From Cunninghamia lanceolata (Eukaryota; Streptophyta; Pinopsida; Cupressales; Cupressaceae), in the NCBI GenBank assembly GCA_027924645.1, contig BSBN01000242.1, positions 4,216,001 through 4,280,000 of the forward strand: a stretch of DNA of 64,000 nucleotides, given 5' to 3'. Below the pieces are notes generated by a model. The model saw nothing but the letters and a program-made list of their open reading frames with translations. It was not told where the DNA came from and searched no databases. Both the position numbers and the translations under genes were made by a program. Shown here one piece after another: positions 60,880 through 64,000 of this stretch (its first letter is position 1; each line of letters begins with the position of its first letter).

Positions 60880-61677
60880 TGCTTTGGATTTCCAACCCAA
60901 AGGCTTGGAGTGCCTTTTCAACATCCATAGACGTGTTTTGCAAATTCTACAAGATTTCACATAATTTTGTTTGTGCTAACCCTCAGATTTGCATGTGTTT
61001 CAAGGTCAAACAAATTGAACACCTGGGTAATGTTAGTAGGCTTTCTCTTAGCTATTTAACGAGGTAGTTTTTTCACATTTTGACAATGTTAAGCCTTTCA
61101 TCTTTAATTTCTTTTGTTTGTGTGTCCGGTTTTGGGCAAAAACCATTGTTTGGTCTTTTTTTCATTGTAAATTAACCATTCATTGAAATTTCAAAAAAAT
61201 TACATATTTAGAAACTAGACTCCATTCTACACATATTAAAAAAAAAGAAAAAATGATTTTCAATTAGTTTTCAAAATTTATAGCGGTAGCACGGTCAAAA
61301 TTCTATTTTTTAGGATGTGTCCACTTTGAAAATTAGTAAAAAATCAAATATTTATCAAAAAATTATCAGAAAAATTGGGCATAAACTACATGCTATTAGC
61401 TAATTTCTCACTGAAGCAATTTTAAAAATACAAAAAAAGGTTAACCTTTTGAGGGAGCCACAAAACATGCTATGTTATGTTTTTTTAATAGAAACAACAC
61501 CAATTTCTGTGGATGCCTCTTTTGAACCCCTTAATCTATACCATTTAAAAAAAAAAATAGTAGTTTAGAAAGTAGACTCGGAGCACTACGAACATGTTTT
61601 GGTTGCATCTCCAAATTTTGAGTGTAACTATGCTCAATTTCTCATCCAAGGCCAGCATTTCCTGATTTTAGAAAAAA
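60880..61677. other. AT-rich subterminal region of copy B, no gene
   Basis: About 800 bp of AT-rich DNA with no supported reading frame. Confidence 0.5.
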
Positions 61678-61727
61678 AGTGGCCACTTAAGACCCTTTTT
61701 TGGCCCCCCATCTTCTTGCACTTACCC
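61678..61727 (-). repeat. Right terminal inverted repeat of copy B
   Basis: Read on the minus strand it begins GGGTAAGTGCAAGAAGATGG, then GGGGCCAAAAAAGGG, and after a small insertion AGTGGCCA. It is followed by AACT, matching the left flank. Confidence 0.88.
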
Positions 61728-61731
61728 AACT

Positions 61732-62639
61732 GCAATTTTTGAACTTCTAGGTCTCACAAATTTCACAAACGGACTCAAATTTGAGTACCATTTTTAATAG
61801 GTGGATATTTTTTTAAGAACTACATAATGGCGATAGCTATTTGTTCTCTATGTTTCCATTTGATGGTATTTTCAACTTTCTGCTCCACATTAGACATTGT
61901 AAAATTTTAAAAAATTAGCATCCACTTTATAAATGCAATAATTTATAAGTTACAAACATTGTAACTTGCTAAGGGTGTTTAAATTGAACTATTTGGGGGT
62001 TGTTTAATACAAACATACTCAACTTATAAAGTGTCACCACTCATGTTATTACAAAATAAAGTTTCATCATGGGAGGGATTAAAATTCATGTGCTTGTAGT
62101 GTTTCTATACAATAGGACATATTGTGGGATGAGTAGTGTAATCACATGACATACATTATGATTCCACCTCCATTTTGATGAAAACTCACACCATGTTGCA
62201 TCAACTATTGTGGATCCTCTTGCTCTCCCCTACATTATACTTATGACTTGACACATCCCAATTCACATCAATTCACATCTCAAATTGAGAGTCATCTGTC
62301 TATTGTAAATTTTCTTCAATCTTGCATTTGATTCGCATTGGTTGACATCTAAAATTGAAAATCATAAATATTATGTTCAATATTCCCAAATCTTCATGGT
62401 ACTTGATCCAATCAATCAATTTTAGTTACAATTCAGCATCAACATTGAGGTACACAAGAAGCTTCCAAATTCATTCATTCATCTGCCTCTCCTCAGGTTA
62501 GAGTTTTTCCTACAAGTTTTCTCTCTTCTTCTAAGGGGGTGCGCTCTCTTTGTATGTTGGGCTTCTTACAAATTGTACGTGAGTACTTGATATGGCTTGT
62601 CTCGTTAGAGCACATTTCTTTATTACCTCAATTGCACTT
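61732..62639. other. Internal region (right part) of copia-type element, no gene
   Basis: Begins after the duplicated AACT (61728-61731) and runs to the polypurine tract. No coding frame is supported. Confidence 0.6.
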
Positions 62640-62646
62640 AAGGGGG
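62640..62646 (+). other. Polypurine tract of copia-type element
   Basis: AAGGGGG immediately before the TG start of the 3' LTR, the expected plus-strand priming site. Confidence 0.8.
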
Positions 62647-63095
62647 TGTTTATGTAATATTATATTGCACCTTATATTAAATTTACTTCATCAATTAATA
62701 TTATTTACTTAGGTAAATTAGGAAATAAAAGCACATATCAACTCTCGTCAACTCCCTTGATTGATGAGATCATTTGTTGCCTCTATCTCATTCATCTCCT
62801 TGATTGACAATAGTTAGATGTCACATCTCCCTCATCAAGATAAGTTCATTTGGTACCTTTGCTCCTATAGTTGAGTCAATCCTTTAATTTACTGTTCTCC
62901 TCTATGACACATGTCACCTTAACTTGTGCATGCCTAGAGTCTATATATTGTATTTTATTCCTAGTTTTACATACTCTTGAATACAAATAATCAAATCATG
63001 TATTATTTTAATCTTATTTGCATTTGAATTGGTGTCATCTTGTTCTTGTAATCTTAGGGAGATTTAATATTGCATAATCTTTATTAAATCTAACA
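62647..63095 (+). repeat. 3' LTR of copia-type element
   Basis: Starts TGTTTATG and ends AATCTAACA; clearly homologous to 30295-30735 but much more diverged than the Tat LTR pair, with many substitutions and small indels. Followed by ATAAG. Confidence 0.87.
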
Positions 63096-63100
63096 ATAAG

Positions 63101-63599
63101 CTACAAAATAGTATAAGTCCCATAATGAGTAAGTTTGAACTTAGGTTATTTCTAATATATAAATTTATGTCCATCCAAGTATAGCTAAACTTTATTACCA
63201 AACTAAAAATGTGGAAAAATTCAAAGTCAATCATCAAGCTGTTTGTATTTGGATTGAGTCTTCAATAACATACCACAAAAATATGTATGGACTTTATCTA
63301 AATGTTTGAAAAAAAAGGCTTTAGATTGCTAATTTTGTAAATGAAATAAAGATATTATGGTAGGACTACCATAATCTCATAAGAACAAGGGATCAATACC
63401 TATAGCAATCCTCAAATGAAGAATGTCATGTATAGTTAAAATCTATGTCGTATTACACAAAGATTAAGTATTCCATGGCTTATTAAATTTGTGATATTTG
63501 CAAAGAGTGTGAACCAAATTGTGGTTGAATATTATAATCTTGGCATCAACTTATGGATGAAAGGATGTAGAGAACCTCAATTGACAACCCTAAAGCTTA
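63101..63599. other. AT-rich flank, no gene seen
   Basis: No recognised coding or repeat content. Confidence 0.5.
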
Positions 63600-64000
63600 C
63601 ACAAGGTTTTCTAAATATGATTTAAGAAGGTTGAGCCAAATAATAATAGAAATATCCACTGAAATATCTACAATCTTGTTGATTGGAACAAATATCGCCA
63701 TTTATAAAAAATTTGTAGTCAAAACAAATATGCAATCATTTTCCTAAGAGTAAGTGGAAATTCACTAATAAAGTCCATGGACATGCATTACAAAGGCATA
63801 GAAGGAGCTAGAAGTCAGCAATACAAACCAATCTTTCTATTAAAAGGCATAGATTGGATGCATGGTGAATATCTCTTTATAAACATTCCATGTGCTTCCT
63901 TGTAGAAGGCCAATAAAAATATCTTGGAAATTGTTACAATTTTTTATTGTCCCAAATAGACCGCCATGTAATGGGGAAAATGTCTTCTCTAATCAATACA
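63600..64000 (-). pseudogene. Decayed Ty3/gypsy integrase fragment
   Basis: Minus-strand translation gives, in several frames, pieces in the right order for a plant Ty3/gypsy integrase: a zinc-domain-like FYWPSTRKHME, then SMDFISEFPLT around 63740-63785, then LTTNFL and MAIFVPINK. Stops and frame changes are frequent, so it is a relic. It probably continues past the right edge. Confidence 0.6.

Larger units (their letters stand above)
31948..61727 (-). mobile_element. Copy B: giant two-gene DNA transposon with satellite cargo, complete ends
   Basis: The two ends are inverted repeats beginning GGGTAAGTGCAA, and the flanks share AACT. Both flanks belong to the interior of one copia-type element, which confirms the boundaries independently. 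In order: palindrome, gene 2 (+), spacer, ~358-bp satellite, gene 1 (-), palindrome, CT-rich DNA, CCCTAAA satellite (interrupted by a Tat-like element), (CATA)n and two palindromes. Without the nested 11.8-kb retrotransposon it is about 18 kb. Both genes are broken, so this copy could move only with help. The strand is set by gene 1. Confidence 0.85.
30295..63095 (+). mobile_element. Non-coding copia-type LTR element, split by copy B
   Basis: Two directly oriented, diverged LTRs (30295-30735 and 62647-63095) are flanked by the same 5-bp duplication ATAAG (30290-30294 and 63096-63100). The left LTR is followed at once by an initiator-Met-type primer site, and the right one is preceded by a polypurine tract. 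So they are the 5' and 3' LTRs of one element, with the 29.8-kb copy B inside. Removing copy B leaves about 2.1 kb of internal DNA without coding potential, which suggests a non-autonomous element moved by enzymes supplied elsewhere. Confidence 0.85.

Noticed and set aside
11444..61727. Helitron, because of hairpins near the ends
   Set aside because: No Rep or helicase motifs in either gene, no CTRR 3' end, and copy B has inverted terminal repeats with a flank duplication.
31948..61727. CACTA transposon, because the right end contains CACTTACCC
   Set aside because: The outermost bases are GGGTAAG, not CACTA, the flank duplication is 4 bp and not 3 bp, and gene 1 does not show CACTA transposase words known to me.
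60751..61727. An independent small MITE or third element copy next to copy B
   Set aside because: Its right end is the inverted partner of the end at 31948 and shares the AACT flank, so it is best read as the right end of copy B.
62647..63095. Solo LTR unrelated to the one at 30295
   Set aside because: Matching ATAAG flanks, a PBS after the left copy and a polypurine tract before the right copy show that they are the two LTRs of one element.

Overview
The window looks like non-genic DNA from a seed plant with a large, repeat-filled genome. A conifer or other gymnosperm is my best guess. Evidence for a plant: Athila-like and Tat-like Ty3/gypsy elements, PLS-type PPR motifs (MYAKCGSIDKA), plant-type GT-AG introns and TTTAGGG/CCCTAAA telomere-type satellites. 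I see no intact host gene, no tRNA or rRNA gene and no CRISPR array. Almost everything recognisable is mobile or repetitive DNA.

Layout. 1-7.2 kb: a broken Athila-like Ty3/gypsy element on the minus strand, running off the left edge, with tRNA-Asp-type PBS and LTR, interrupted by about 2.5 kb of TACAAAGG-rich DNA. 7.5 kb: a PPR fragment, then a CT-rich minisatellite and degenerate TTTAGGG satellite (to 11.4 kb). 11.4-26.2 kb: copy A of an unusual DNA element, with a DDE-transposase-like gene 1 (+), a ~360-bp satellite array that folds back on itself, a tandem PPR pseudogene array and a 7-exon gene 2 (-), ending in the terminal sequence GGGTAAGTGCAA (minus strand). 26.2-30.3 kb: AT-rich DNA without a recognisable gene. 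30,295-63,095: a non-coding copia-type LTR element with 5-bp target duplication ATAAG, PBS and PPT, split by copy B. 63.6-64 kb: a decayed Ty3/gypsy integrase on the minus strand.

Copy B (31,948-61,727, 29.8 kb) is the centrepiece. It has ~35-50 bp terminal inverted repeats and a matching 4-bp flank (AACT), and lies inside the copia-type element. It carries gene 2 (+), a related ~360-bp satellite, gene 1 (-), a CT-rich stretch and a multi-kb CCCTAAA satellite. A Tat-like retrotransposon (47,574-59,351; TSD AAACC; LTRs about 98.6% identical by hand count) has landed in that satellite. Copies A and B point in opposite directions and share gene order, exon structure, satellite type and order, and palindromes, but are diverged and both carry broken genes.

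How it fits together. I read A and B as members of a giant two-gene DNA transposon family that carries telomere-like and ~360-bp satellites as cargo; A also carries PPR gene fragments. Gene 1 is the probable transposase and gene 2 is of unknown function. Three-level nesting (copia-type element, then B, then the Tat-like element) gives a relative age order that agrees with LTR divergence. All identities are by-eye readings; no database search was possible.
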